Below, in pieces: positions 1 through 7,404 of a stretch of DNA of 34,803 nucleotides. The stretch's first letter is position 1. Each line of letters opens with the position of its first letter. Source of the stretch: Verrucomicrobia bacterium UBA1200 (lineage in GTDB: Bacteria > Verrucomicrobiota > Kiritimatiellia > RFP12 > UBA1067); the NCBI GenBank assembly GCA_002309765.1, contig DBXY01000045.1:1-34803 (forward strand). Direction: 5' to 3'. The notes under the pieces are model-generated. The model saw nothing but the letters and a program-made list of their open reading frames with translations. It was not told the origin of the DNA and searched no databases. Made by a program: the position numbers and the translations under genes.

Positions 1-2433
1 GCCTCGCTCGCCGCGCTGATCCCCGACATCCAGAGACGGGTGGACCGGATGGATGCGGGCCTGAATCCGCTCGGGCTCTCTTCCGGGGCGATCCCGTTCG
101 ACCTGACCCCCATCGCGCCCGGGGAGGAGGGTCTCTCGCACTACGAGCAGATCCGCGAACGCGCCGGGACGGCGTTGGCGAATGCCCGGAAGCTGCTCGA
201 CAAGGCCCAGACCGAGGGGGGACGTATCCGGATGATCCAGGAGTCGCAGTTCTCCCGTGAGAACCAGCTTGAGACGATGGAGCTGGAGATGAAGAACCGG
301 CTGATCGAATACTTCGGTTATCCCTACGAGGGGGACATCGGTCCGGGCGGAACCTATCCACAGGGATATGACGGTCCCGATCTTCTCCACTACGCCTGGA
401 TGGAACCGCAGCGTTACGGGCTCTCCGCCAACGAGGATATCCAGTCGGTTGTCACGAACGTCTATGTCCGTGACGGTTCGAAATTCCGCGACGGCGCCAC
501 GATCCTGATCAATAACTTCGGAGTGACAGCCGATTTCATGACGATCACATACGAGAAATCGGCGACCGGCATCATCCTGAAACCCGCCTCCATCACCGGC
601 CGGCGTCGCGCGCAGGGACAGATCCAGGAGAAGTTGGGGGATCTCCTCAACGCCTACCGGGGTCTGAAGAGTAAGCTCCAGCTTTGGGATCTCGCGAATG
701 CCAACTTCGAGTACCAGTATGCCGTGGTCAACCGGAGCGCCGCCATCCATGCGGTCAAAAAGGCGCTCGACACGGTCAAGTACGGTTATGACTTGTACGC
801 ATCCGCCGTGGAGGCGGCCATGAAAATCGGAATCAATTCCGTCGAGCATCTACTGACGATGGAGGCTGGCTTGAAGCAGGGGATCTTGGACTCGGCGCCG
901 AAGATCATCGGTGCGGGCATGACCGTCAATACCGATCCGAGCGCCATGGTCGCGGCGGCGGTAGATCCCGTCTACCAGGCAACACGGTTTACGCTCGGGG
1001 GCACCCTTCTCGCCGCCAAGAACGAACTGGTTGCCCAGGACGCGCTCGGGGATACCATCGATGCCGCCGGCGAGATTCTCGATATCACGACAGATTTCAT
1101 CGACACCTACGCGGGCTACTACGAGACCATCATCGGGGCAGCGGGGGATGTTTTTGACGCCGCAAGGGAGTGCAAGGACGCATACGTCGAGCTGATGATC
1201 GCCGAAGCGGCGCTTGAGACGGTGATCGCGGAGGCGGAACGCATCATCGATGAGCGTACCCTCGCGCGGCAGCAGGCGGTGGATGTCCTCACCAAGGCGC
1301 GTTACAACGAGATGTTCTTCCGTCTCGCCCGTAACAACGCCCTCTCGCGCTACAGCGCGCAGTTCGAGCTGGCCCAGAAATACACCTATCTCGCCGCGCA
1401 GGCGTATGACTACGAGACGGGCCTTCTCTCCACCGACCGGGCGTCCGGTGATCGGTTCATGGCCCGGATCGTTGGCGCCCGGACGATCGGCGAATTCGAT
1501 GACGATGGCGAGCCGATCGTCGCCTCCGATGCCGCGAAAGGCGACGGCGGGCTCGCGGCGATCCTCGCGGAGCTGGATGCCAACTGGCTTGTCCTCAAGC
1601 CGCGCCTCGGCATCAACAATCCGCAACCGTATGCGACGTGGTTCTCGCTCCGACACGACCTCTTCCGTATTTATGACGGCGAGGAGGGTGACAAGGCGTG
1701 GCGGACGGAGCTTCGCAAGTATCTGGTTGAAGATCTGAATGCCGTTTCGGAGTTCCGCCACTACTGCCAGCCGCTTGCCGGCTCGGTGGCGGAGAAGGAA
1801 CCCGGACTGGTGATCCCGTTCGGATCCGTGATCGCGCATGGCTACAACTTCTTCGGACAGGAGCTGGTCGGCGGCGATTCCGCGTTGGATCCGACCTACT
1901 ACGCGACCCATATCGCCTCGGCCGGTATCCACTTTGAGGGCTTCGATGACAGCGTACTCGCCAAGACGCCAACCGCTTATCTCGTTCCCGTGGGCGAGGA
2001 CCGGATGCGCGCCGTAGGCGATCCCGACACTATAATATCGTGGAAGGTGGTAGACCAGACGATCCCCGCGCCGTTCGCAATCGGATCCACGCAGCTGGAT
2101 GACCCCGACTGGACGCCGCTTTACAACGGCTACACGGGTGGCAACGACCTCGGAGCGCGCATCCGGAAGCATCCGTCGTTCCGCGCCTATTATGACGACG
2201 ATGGCAAGGCCCCGAGCGACGACTCGCTCGACTGCACGCGCCTCGTGGGACGCTCCGCATGGAACACCAGGTGGTTGCTGATCATCCCGGCGGGGACACT
2301 CGGAGCGGACCGCGAGGAGGCCCTTTCCGCATTTATCAACGGTATCGACTCGGACCGTGACGGTACGCTAGACTTTACTGGTGTGAACGACATCAAGATC
2401 GGGTTGAAAACCTACTCGACTAGCGGGAACTAG
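1..2433 (+). CDS. C-terminal part of a very large unrecognised protein (partial)
   Basis: The frame is open from base 1 and ends at a TAG at 2431-2433. The first possible start, a GTG at 40, has no Shine-Dalgarno sequence, so the gene most likely begins upstream of the window. About 810 residues are visible. The first two thirds are largely charged and helix-prone, with long Ala/Glu/Arg-rich stretches at roughly residues 230-480. The last third is more beta-like and aromatic, with a D-x-D-x-D-G type loop (DSDRDG) near the end and a final segment DIKIGLKTYSTSGN. I do not recognise the family. The helical shell followed by a compact beta tail loosely recalls Tc-toxin A-type proteins, but this is only an impression. 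The next gene, a secreted protein on the same strand 54 bases downstream, may be co-transcribed. Confidence 0.6.
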   Translation, partial: ASLAALIPDIQRRVDRMDAGLNPLGLSSGAIPFDLTPIAPGEEGLSHYEQIRERAGTALANARKLLDKAQTEGGRIRMIQESQFSRENQLETMELEMKNRLIEYFGYPYEGDIGPGGTYPQGYDGPDLLHYAWMEPQRYGLSANEDIQSVVTNVYVRDGSKFRDGATILINNFGVTADFMTITYEKSATGIILKPASITGRRRAQGQIQEKLGDLLNAYRGLKSKLQLWDLANANFEYQYAVVNRSAAIHAVKKALDTVKYGYDLYASAVEAAMKIGINSVEHLLTMEAGLKQGILDSAPKIIGAGMTVNTDPSAMVAAAVDPVYQATRFTLGGTLLAAKNELVAQDALGDTIDAAGEILDITTDFIDTYAGYYETIIGAAGDVFDAARECKDAYVELMIAEAALETVIAEAERIIDERTLARQQAVDVLTKARYNEMFFRLARNNALSRYSAQFELAQKYTYLAAQAYDYETGLLSTDRASGDRFMARIVGARTIGEFDDDGEPIVASDAAKGDGGLAAILAELDANWLVLKPRLGINNPQPYATWFSLRHDLFRIYDGEEGDKAWRTELRKYLVEDLNAVSEFRHYCQPLAGSVAEKEPGLVIPFGSVIAHGYNFFGQELVGGDSALDPTYYATHIASAGIHFEGFDDSVLAKTPTAYLVPVGEDRMRAVGDPDTIISWKVVDQTIPAPFAIGSTQLDDPDWTPLYNGYTGGNDLGARIRKHPSFRAYYDDDGKAPSDDSLDCTRLVGRSAWNTRWLLIIPAGTLGADREEALSAFINGIDSDRDGTLDFTGVNDIKIGLKTYSTSGN

Positions 2434-2622
2434 AAATGAAGAACGAAAATGATTAATGTTACAGTGACGAAAGAAGGAGCGTTCAGAATGAGACACTATA
2501 ACCAGACCACTTGCAAGAACGGACGAAAGACGGGGAACGCAAGACATGAGACACACCGCTCATGCCTTATTGTCACATTCCTCATCTCTTCATTTTTCGT
2601 TTTCCATTCTTCATTCTCTTCC
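2434..2622. repeat. Degenerate 7-bp-period repeats overlapping the gene start
   Basis: Bases 2581-2622 read as six consecutive heptamers: ctcatct, cttcatt, tttcgtt, ttccatt, cttcatt, ctcttcc. Bases 2518-2552 read as five heptamers ending in AC: aacggac, gaaagac, ggggaac, gcaagac, atgagac. Just after the upstream stop codon, aatgaag and aacgaaa are exact reverse complements of cttcatt and tttcgtt. The stretch covers the spacer and the first ~45 codons of the secreted protein, including its signal-peptide core. It is similar in kind to short tandemly repeated heptamers known from intergenic DNA of cyanobacteria. The phase was read by eye. Confidence 0.55.
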
Positions 2623-3435
2623 GCCGCGACTCCTGCGGCCGTTACTCCCTACACCTTCCTTGGACGAGTGATGGACGCACGTCATGTCGGATTCGATACC
2701 AACCGCGTCGCCAAGATCGCGGCGGCCGACGCGGCGGGGAAACTGCTTGTAGAAACCAAAACCTTCTACCGGCCAAACACGCGAATGAATTACGTACTCG
2801 ACATTCCAATGGCTACAAGCGCGGCGGAAGGATTCGCGGTGCAAAACACCCTGTTACAGGTCTGGGCGACTGATGACGTTGGTAAAGTTTGGAACGGCGT
2901 GATCGCCAACTCCTACGCCGGTGCGCCCGGTGCGGTGCGTGAGGTCGATATCGTACTTGGCGTCGATGACAACGGCGACGGAATCGATGACTCGCTCTAC
3001 CTTCAGCTCTTGGCCCAGTGGGAGGCGAGCGATTACTGGAAACGCGGCGAGACCTTCGATCCGAACAAGGATTATGACGGTGACGGCGTATCGACCATAA
3101 ACGAAGCACTGGCGGGAACCGATCCGTTCAATGCCAGGGACGTGCTGACTATAACCGCCATCACCCAACTTGGTTCTGTCGGTACGAGGAATGAAACGGG
3201 GGACGGGACCAAACCGGTCGCCTTATCGTTCACCGCGTTCGGCGGACACACCTACACGGTGGAAGAGGCGACCGATCTGATGAAAAAGGACTGGAAGGCA
3301 CGCGAATTCCAAATCGAATCCGGGGAATTGGCTGACACCGTTTCACTTCCTTCCAGCGCGCGGCGGACCACCTACACTGTTTATCTGCTTCCCACCACGT
3401 CTACCAACGCCTTTTTCCGCATCAAGTCAAAGTAA
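2488..3435 (+). CDS. Secreted protein with thrombospondin-type-3-like calcium loops
   Basis: The product is 315 residues. The ATG at 2488 is chosen because AAGGAG at 2474-2479 lies 8 bases upstream; an in-frame ATG at 2449 has no ribosome site. A long basic N-region (residues 1-25) leads into a hydrophobic core (LIVTFLISSFFVF) and a likely signal-peptidase site near SSA-ATPAA at about residue 47. Two Asp-rich loops, DDNGDGIDD near residue 160 and DYDGDGVST near residue 196, resemble calcium-binding thrombospondin type 3 or dockerin loops. The C-terminal ~90 residues form a beta-rich module ending FFRIKSK, a tail style I associate with secreted proteins of the Verrucomicrobia group. Its role is unknown. 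The leader is encoded by degenerate 7-bp repeats, described separately. It is convergent with the phosphoesterase gene, with 7 bases between the stops. Confidence 0.75.
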   Translation: MRHYNQTTCKNGRKTGNARHETHRSCLIVTFLISSFFVFHSSFSSAATPAAVTPYTFLGRVMDARHVGFDTNRVAKIAAADAAGKLLVETKTFYRPNTRMNYVLDIPMATSAAEGFAVQNTLLQVWATDDVGKVWNGVIANSYAGAPGAVREVDIVLGVDDNGDGIDDSLYLQLLAQWEASDYWKRGETFDPNKDYDGDGVSTINEALAGTDPFNARDVLTITAITQLGSVGTRNETGDGTKPVALSFTAFGGHTYTVEEATDLMKKDWKAREFQIESGELADTVSLPSSARRTTYTVYLLPTTSTNAFFRIKSK

Positions 3436-3442
3436 GCGCATC

Positions 3443-4468
3443 TCAAGACGCACCGCGCTCGAAACGCACGTCAAGAAACGCCCCGCTCGCATTGATGTCA
3501 GTGCAAAGCTGAACGATGCCGTTTTCTTCCGCCTGCATTGGACAATGTACATGCCCGGCAAAAACCCCGACCATATTCGGGGCCGAAAAAACCGCGTCCC
3601 GGAATGCGCGAGTTATTTCCGTATGTCCGGTCTTGGGCCACCGCGGACGGCGTTCGACTTGCCAACCGTGATCACTGTCCCAGCCCCAGCTTGGATCGCC
3701 CACTTGTGCCACCCCGGGCGGATATCCGCGGACGTACAGCGGGATGTGCATAAATAAGGCGAGCGGCTCCCCGGAAGCAATCTGTTCCCGCAAAAAGGCA
3801 AGCTGTTCAGGAAGAATTTCCCAAGTCGAATCGTCAATCATTACCATCCGCACCCCTTTAACTTTCCGCATCGCGTAAAGCGGGTTTGCGCCTTGATATA
3901 ACGGGCCAAGCCTTTTAGGCGCCCATTCGTCACGGAGGTCCTTTAGCGATCCCGGCAATCCCTCGTAATGCCAGTCGTGGTTTCCCGAAATATACATCCA
4001 ATTCAATCCAGACTTTTTCAGTTTGTCGATCACATAATCCACCCCGGCCTCGCTCGGGAAACTCACGATATCACCGACCAACGCCAGAAAATCAACCTTG
4101 GACTTCTGCGCGGTCTCCAGCGCCTCATCGAAACCGGCCGGGGAAATAATCTCTTTGCCCGTCCGCCAATGCCGCATCTTACGGTAAGGTGTGCTCATCC
4201 GTCCGGAATAGCTTTTCCACGTCTCACCCCGTTCATCATCCAAGGTAAGATGAGCATCTCCGATTACCATCATGCGGACAGATTCTTGAACGAGAGAATG
4301 AGTAAACGTGTACCGGTTTCTCGTTCCGGCAAAAGTCCGTTTTACACGAACATCCGGCTTTGCCTGACCTTCTCCCCGTGCGCAAAATGCCATTCCCCCA
4401 AATCCGGCCGCCGCCGTTCCAAACAACCAAGTCCGGCGAGTCATTCCAGCATCGCTTTCACGCTTCAT
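3443..4468 (-). CDS. Exported calcineurin-like metallophosphoesterase
   Basis: The product is 341 residues. It carries a twin-arginine-like leader (TRRTWLFG at residues 10-17 followed by an Ala/Gly-rich segment), so export by Tat is likely. All family metal-site motifs are present in order: DAH at 71-73, GD at 132-133, GNHD at 162-165, H241 in MHIPL, and GHVH at 305-308. It should therefore bind a dinuclear metal centre and hydrolyse phosphomono- or diesters; the substrate cannot be told. An AAGGAA ribosome site lies about 6 bases before the ATG at 4468. The alternative ATG at codon 9 has weaker spacing and is less likely. It is the last gene of the seven-gene minus-strand run, 21 bases after the glycosidase-like gene, so it may remove phosphate groups from the glycans handled by its neighbours (inference). 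Confidence 0.85.
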   Translation of the reverse strand: MKRESDAGMTRRTWLFGTAAAGFGGMAFCARGEGQAKPDVRVKRTFAGTRNRYTFTHSLVQESVRMMVIGDAHLTLDDERGETWKSYSGRMSTPYRKMRHWRTGKEIISPAGFDEALETAQKSKVDFLALVGDIVSFPSEAGVDYVIDKLKKSGLNWMYISGNHDWHYEGLPGSLKDLRDEWAPKRLGPLYQGANPLYAMRKVKGVRMVMIDDSTWEILPEQLAFLREQIASGEPLALFMHIPLYVRGYPPGVAQVGDPSWGWDSDHGWQVERRPRWPKTGHTEITRAFRDAVFSAPNMVGVFAGHVHCPMQAEENGIVQLCTDINASGAFLDVRFERGAS

Positions 4469-4489
4469 GACAAATTCCTTTCCGTTTAA

Positions 4490-5797
4490 TTATTTAAGAC
4501 GCAGCAACACGCCTGTACCACGGTTAAGCTCAAGATTGAACGTCTTCCCAACCCGAGTCCATTCGCGGGTTAACGGATTGAACCGTTCGGTTTCCGTTGG
4601 TGACGTCACCTGAAGCGAACGCTCGTTCCGGTAATCCATGTTCACCACCATCAGATGGGTCGGGCCTCCGTTCTTGTCAAACCGAGTAACCATCACCGTG
4701 TTGGTAAGCTCCTTGCCCGGCTGAAGTTCGGTAATTGGCGTTTCCGGCGTGATCTTTAATAACGCCTGTTCGCACCAAGGGGTTGATCCGGGCGCATGCG
4801 CCCCCTGAAGATACGCCCCAACGAACCGCATTGGAGCAAGCTCTTTGGCAATCGCGATAAATTCGCGGTTAAGCGTCTTGATTGTCTCGAACTTAACGTC
4901 CAGCTTGCCGTCCAGCGAGACGATCGAACCCTCATGCCCGGGGTGACAGTAGACATAGTAGTAGATGCCGCGCGCGCCGTAGGCGGCTGTGGTGTAAACG
5001 AGATACCGCATCTCGTCGGGACCGGGTATCCGGGGCGCACTTGGCGATGCCGCCGCCCCCGGCCGCCACGTACATGCCTGTACACCGTTCCAGAACGGCA
5101 CCCCCTGAGCACTGGCACTCTGACGGATAATGCCGAGATTCAGCAGGTAATTCGGCGAGTCGCCGCCATTCTGCAGCTGATAGTGGTCATAGGTGATAAA
5201 CTCGGGGCGGAACACCTCTCCGAAGAGACGCACATGCTCCCAATAGGCGCGAATTATCTCCCCCTCCACACCGAGTTGCTTGTTGTTAGCATAGGTCGGC
5301 AGCAGGTTGACCCAAACCGCGTGGTTGGGATCGCGTTTCCCGATCCATTCTTTGATATGCGCCAGCTCGGCGAACTTCTCCGCCGGCGGCTCGTCGAAGA
5401 GCGAGTAGACATAGAGCGCGGGATGGTTCTTTACCCGGTCAACCAATTCCCCGACCGCTTTCGCCACCTCGGCATCGTCAATTTGGCTTAACTTCCCATA
5501 CAAACTCCCCCACGGTCGGTAGATCACGCGCATGCCGTACTTCGCGGCAAGGTCCAAATCCTCTGGCTTGGTCGCCCATACCGTGTTAAATCCGCCCTCT
5601 TTCAACTGCGATAGCCACGTCTCGCTCAGTGCAGGGCTGCCCGGAAATCCTGGGCCGGCCCAGTAAGTCGTCACCGGTTCGCCCGGATCCCACGCCGCAA
5701 AAAGCTTGAGCGACAAAAGACCGCTCACCGCTAATAATCCCAGTCGCCTGCCGATGAAAGTCCCATGTCCAAGACTTACCAATTTTGCTGTTCTCAT
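4490..5797 (-). CDS. Secreted TIM-barrel glycoside hydrolase-like protein
   Basis: The product is 435 residues. The N-terminus has basic residues and a hydrophobic stretch (LGLLAVSGLLSLKLFAA, residues 19-35), consistent with a Sec signal peptide. The body looks like a (beta/alpha)8 glycosidase: repeated strand-like segments (GFNTVWA, MRVIYRPWG, ALYVYSLFDEPP, EFITYDHYQ, VPFWNGVQA, RGIYYYVY). E136 in the DEP motif sits where clan A enzymes place the acid/base Glu. The C-terminal ~90 residues look like a beta-sandwich accessory domain. I cannot assign a GH family and do not see an unambiguous second catalytic Glu. AAGGA lies about 4 bases before the ATG. It is 23 bases downstream of the Gfo/Idh gene in the glycan operon, which supports a role in polysaccharide breakdown. 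Confidence 0.7.
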   Translation of the reverse strand: MRTAKLVSLGHGTFIGRRLGLLAVSGLLSLKLFAAWDPGEPVTTYWAGPGFPGSPALSETWLSQLKEGGFNTVWATKPEDLDLAAKYGMRVIYRPWGSLYGKLSQIDDAEVAKAVGELVDRVKNHPALYVYSLFDEPPAEKFAELAHIKEWIGKRDPNHAVWVNLLPTYANNKQLGVEGEIIRAYWEHVRLFGEVFRPEFITYDHYQLQNGGDSPNYLLNLGIIRQSASAQGVPFWNGVQACTWRPGAAASPSAPRIPGPDEMRYLVYTTAAYGARGIYYYVYCHPGHEGSIVSLDGKLDVKFETIKTLNREFIAIAKELAPMRFVGAYLQGAHAPGSTPWCEQALLKITPETPITELQPGKELTNTVMVTRFDKNGGPTHLMVVNMDYRNERSLQVTSPTETERFNPLTREWTRVGKTFNLELNRGTGVLLRLK

Positions 5798-5820
5798 AGC
5801 ATCCTTTCTGTGTGATTTGG

Positions 5821-7230
5821 TTAAACGCGTACCGCAACTTTGCGTCCGGTGAGGCGGCTTTCCTCACATGCGAACCCAATCAGATGACTCTCAATGCTCG
5901 CCTCCAAAGTAGAGGTGAGCGCCGATGGGTCACGAGTATCGACCGCGACCAAAAAATCGCGCATCAAACGCAGGTCTCCGCCGCCGTGACCAGACAACTC
6001 ATAGCCCGGAACATCCTGCACCTTCATGTTCCAGTCCCAATATTTGCCGGTCGCAAGTTCGGTGAAACGGAATCCGATCCCGCCGCCTTCAAGCATCCCT
6101 TTTGTGCCGATCACCCGCGTCCGGCGCTGTCCGACCGGAGACAACGCCTCATAGGAAAAGGCCACCGAGACACCGTTCTCAAAACGAAGCGCGGCCGCGT
6201 ATTGTTCCGGCTGATCGTTGTCGCAAGCGAACACGCAACGGCAATAGGGCGATGCGCGGAGTTTTTCCATCATCTGCTCTTCCGTCGCATTTGGCGGCGG
6301 GTCAAGCGGTGCCGTCCATGACCGGTTTTTCACATAGATGCGGATTGATGAATACGGGCAGTTCTTCTCGTGCGGACAGCCATCGGTGCAACGTGCGGGT
6401 GCGCCTTCAGGACGATTCTTTGCAATGAAATAGCGTTGTTCCCCCTCGGCACTGGCATGGGTGCAGCGTTTGCCGATGAACCACCGAATGATGTCCAAGT
6501 CGTGACAGCACTTCGAGAGAATCATCGGCGTCGCGATCTTAGAGTTGCGCCAATTGCCGCGCACGTAAGAATGGGAGGTGTGTATCTTGTCCACTAGCTC
6601 CGTGTGCTGGATGGACATGATTTCGCCGATGAGCCCACGGTCAATCGCTGACTTCATCGCCACGTAGTACGGCGCATAGCGAAGCACATGGCCCAGTCCG
6701 ACGATCCGCCCAGTCTCACGCTGCTTCGCGAGCAAATCGCGGCACTCCTTCTCCGTTTGCGCCATCGGCTTTTCCACCAGCATGTCATACCCCTGATCCA
6801 TCCCCTTCATCGCCGCGTCGTAGTGGAGGTGATCGGGGAGAGTCACCAGCAAAATATCCGCCAGTTTCCCATTCTCGCCAGCCTTCAGCAGATCACGGTA
6901 ATCGTTGAACCGTCGCTCGGCGGGAATACCCCACTGGTCGCCCATCCGGTCGCGACGGTATGGATTGATATCGGCGACCGCGACCACCTTCATCGTTCCA
7001 GGGAACTTCTTGCCGTAAGCAGGATAGACATTGCCGCGCGATCCCGCGCCAACCACTGCAACCGTCAGCTCGCGCGATGTCTTAATCGCCAGCGGCTTGA
7101 CCGGATACCGAAGCGGATTGTCATCCGGCGGCACGGGCGGCTTGTTCGCGGTCGCGGCCTGCTGCGCCGCCGCCACCGTAGGCATCGCCGCCAAAAAGGC
7201 GGTATTCATCATAAATTCCCGTCTGTTCAT
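5821..7230 (-). CDS. Tat-exported Gfo/Idh/MocA family oxidoreductase
   Basis: The product is 469 residues. The ATG at 7230 is preferred over a GTG one codon upstream because AGGAG lies 8 bases before it. The leader MNRREFMMNTAF is Tat-type, as expected for an exported enzyme that binds its nicotinamide cofactor before export. The Rossmann motif GAGSRG is at residues 61-66, the family EKP triad at 153-155, and a KCCHDLD segment with the likely catalytic His is at 238-244. A Cys-rich insertion (C279, C283, C289) follows, common in the Tat-type members. Family members oxidise, reduce or epimerise sugars and sugar acids; the substrate is unknown. Its place between GH20 and a glycosidase-like gene suggests it acts on a sugar released from the same glycan. 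A 170-base spacer with heptamer repeats separates it from the GH20 gene. Confidence 0.88.
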   Translation of the reverse strand: MNRREFMMNTAFLAAMPTVAAAQQAATANKPPVPPDDNPLRYPVKPLAIKTSRELTVAVVGAGSRGNVYPAYGKKFPGTMKVVAVADINPYRRDRMGDQWGIPAERRFNDYRDLLKAGENGKLADILLVTLPDHLHYDAAMKGMDQGYDMLVEKPMAQTEKECRDLLAKQRETGRIVGLGHVLRYAPYYVAMKSAIDRGLIGEIMSIQHTELVDKIHTSHSYVRGNWRNSKIATPMILSKCCHDLDIIRWFIGKRCTHASAEGEQRYFIAKNRPEGAPARCTDGCPHEKNCPYSSIRIYVKNRSWTAPLDPPPNATEEQMMEKLRASPYCRCVFACDNDQPEQYAAALRFENGVSVAFSYEALSPVGQRRTRVIGTKGMLEGGGIGFRFTELATGKYWDWNMKVQDVPGYELSGHGGGDLRLMRDFLVAVDTRDPSALTSTLEASIESHLIGFACEESRLTGRKVAVRV

Positions 7231-7400
7231 CACTCACTCTCCTTGCCTAAACTTGCAGTCAAACCACAAGACTTCGGACTTCAGACATCAGACTTACGTA
7301 CTCCGCTTCTCAACCTCAACTGCCCACGCCCCACGTTACCCTCATTTACATTCCCGTGCGAAGCGCGACCACTCTTCTCTCGTCACTCGTCACTCTTAAC
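7231..7400 (-). other. Longest spacer inside the glycan operon, heptamer-rich
   Basis: This non-coding spacer lies between the GH20 stop (TGA, 7401-7403) and the Gfo/Idh start. It contains two clusters of 7-bp repeats and the AAGGAG ribosome site at 7239-7244 for the Gfo/Idh gene. No convincing intrinsic terminator (GC stem plus T-run) or promoter was found, so transcription may continue through it. Confidence 0.5.
7271..7298. repeat. Heptamer repeat cluster 1 (four units)
   Basis: Four consecutive 7-mers read acttcgg, acttcag, acatcag, acttacg on the plus strand, giving a consensus close to ACTTCAG. They are degenerate but in perfect 7-base phase and lie in non-coding DNA upstream of the Gfo/Idh gene. 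Confidence 0.6.
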
Positions 7401-7404
7401 TCAC
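7370..7404. repeat. Heptamer repeat cluster 2 (five units) abutting a stop codon
   Basis: Five consecutive 7-mers read cactctt, ctctcgt, cactcgt, cactctt, aactcac on the plus strand. The last unit contains the complement of the GH20 stop codon (7401-7403), so the array begins exactly where the coding region ends in the direction of transcription. Confidence 0.65.

Noticed and set aside
850..2172. 440-codon minus-strand frame opposite the left-edge gene
   Set aside because: Arg/Val-rich mirror of the coding frame; no recognisable motif. The plus-strand frame is open from base 1 and has normal protein composition.
5821..7230. Gfo/Idh protein as a GH109 alpha-N-acetylgalactosaminidase
   Set aside because: Tat leader and length would fit, but the EKP triad and KCCHDLD segment are those of ordinary Gfo/Idh oxidoreductases, and GH109-type residues are not seen.
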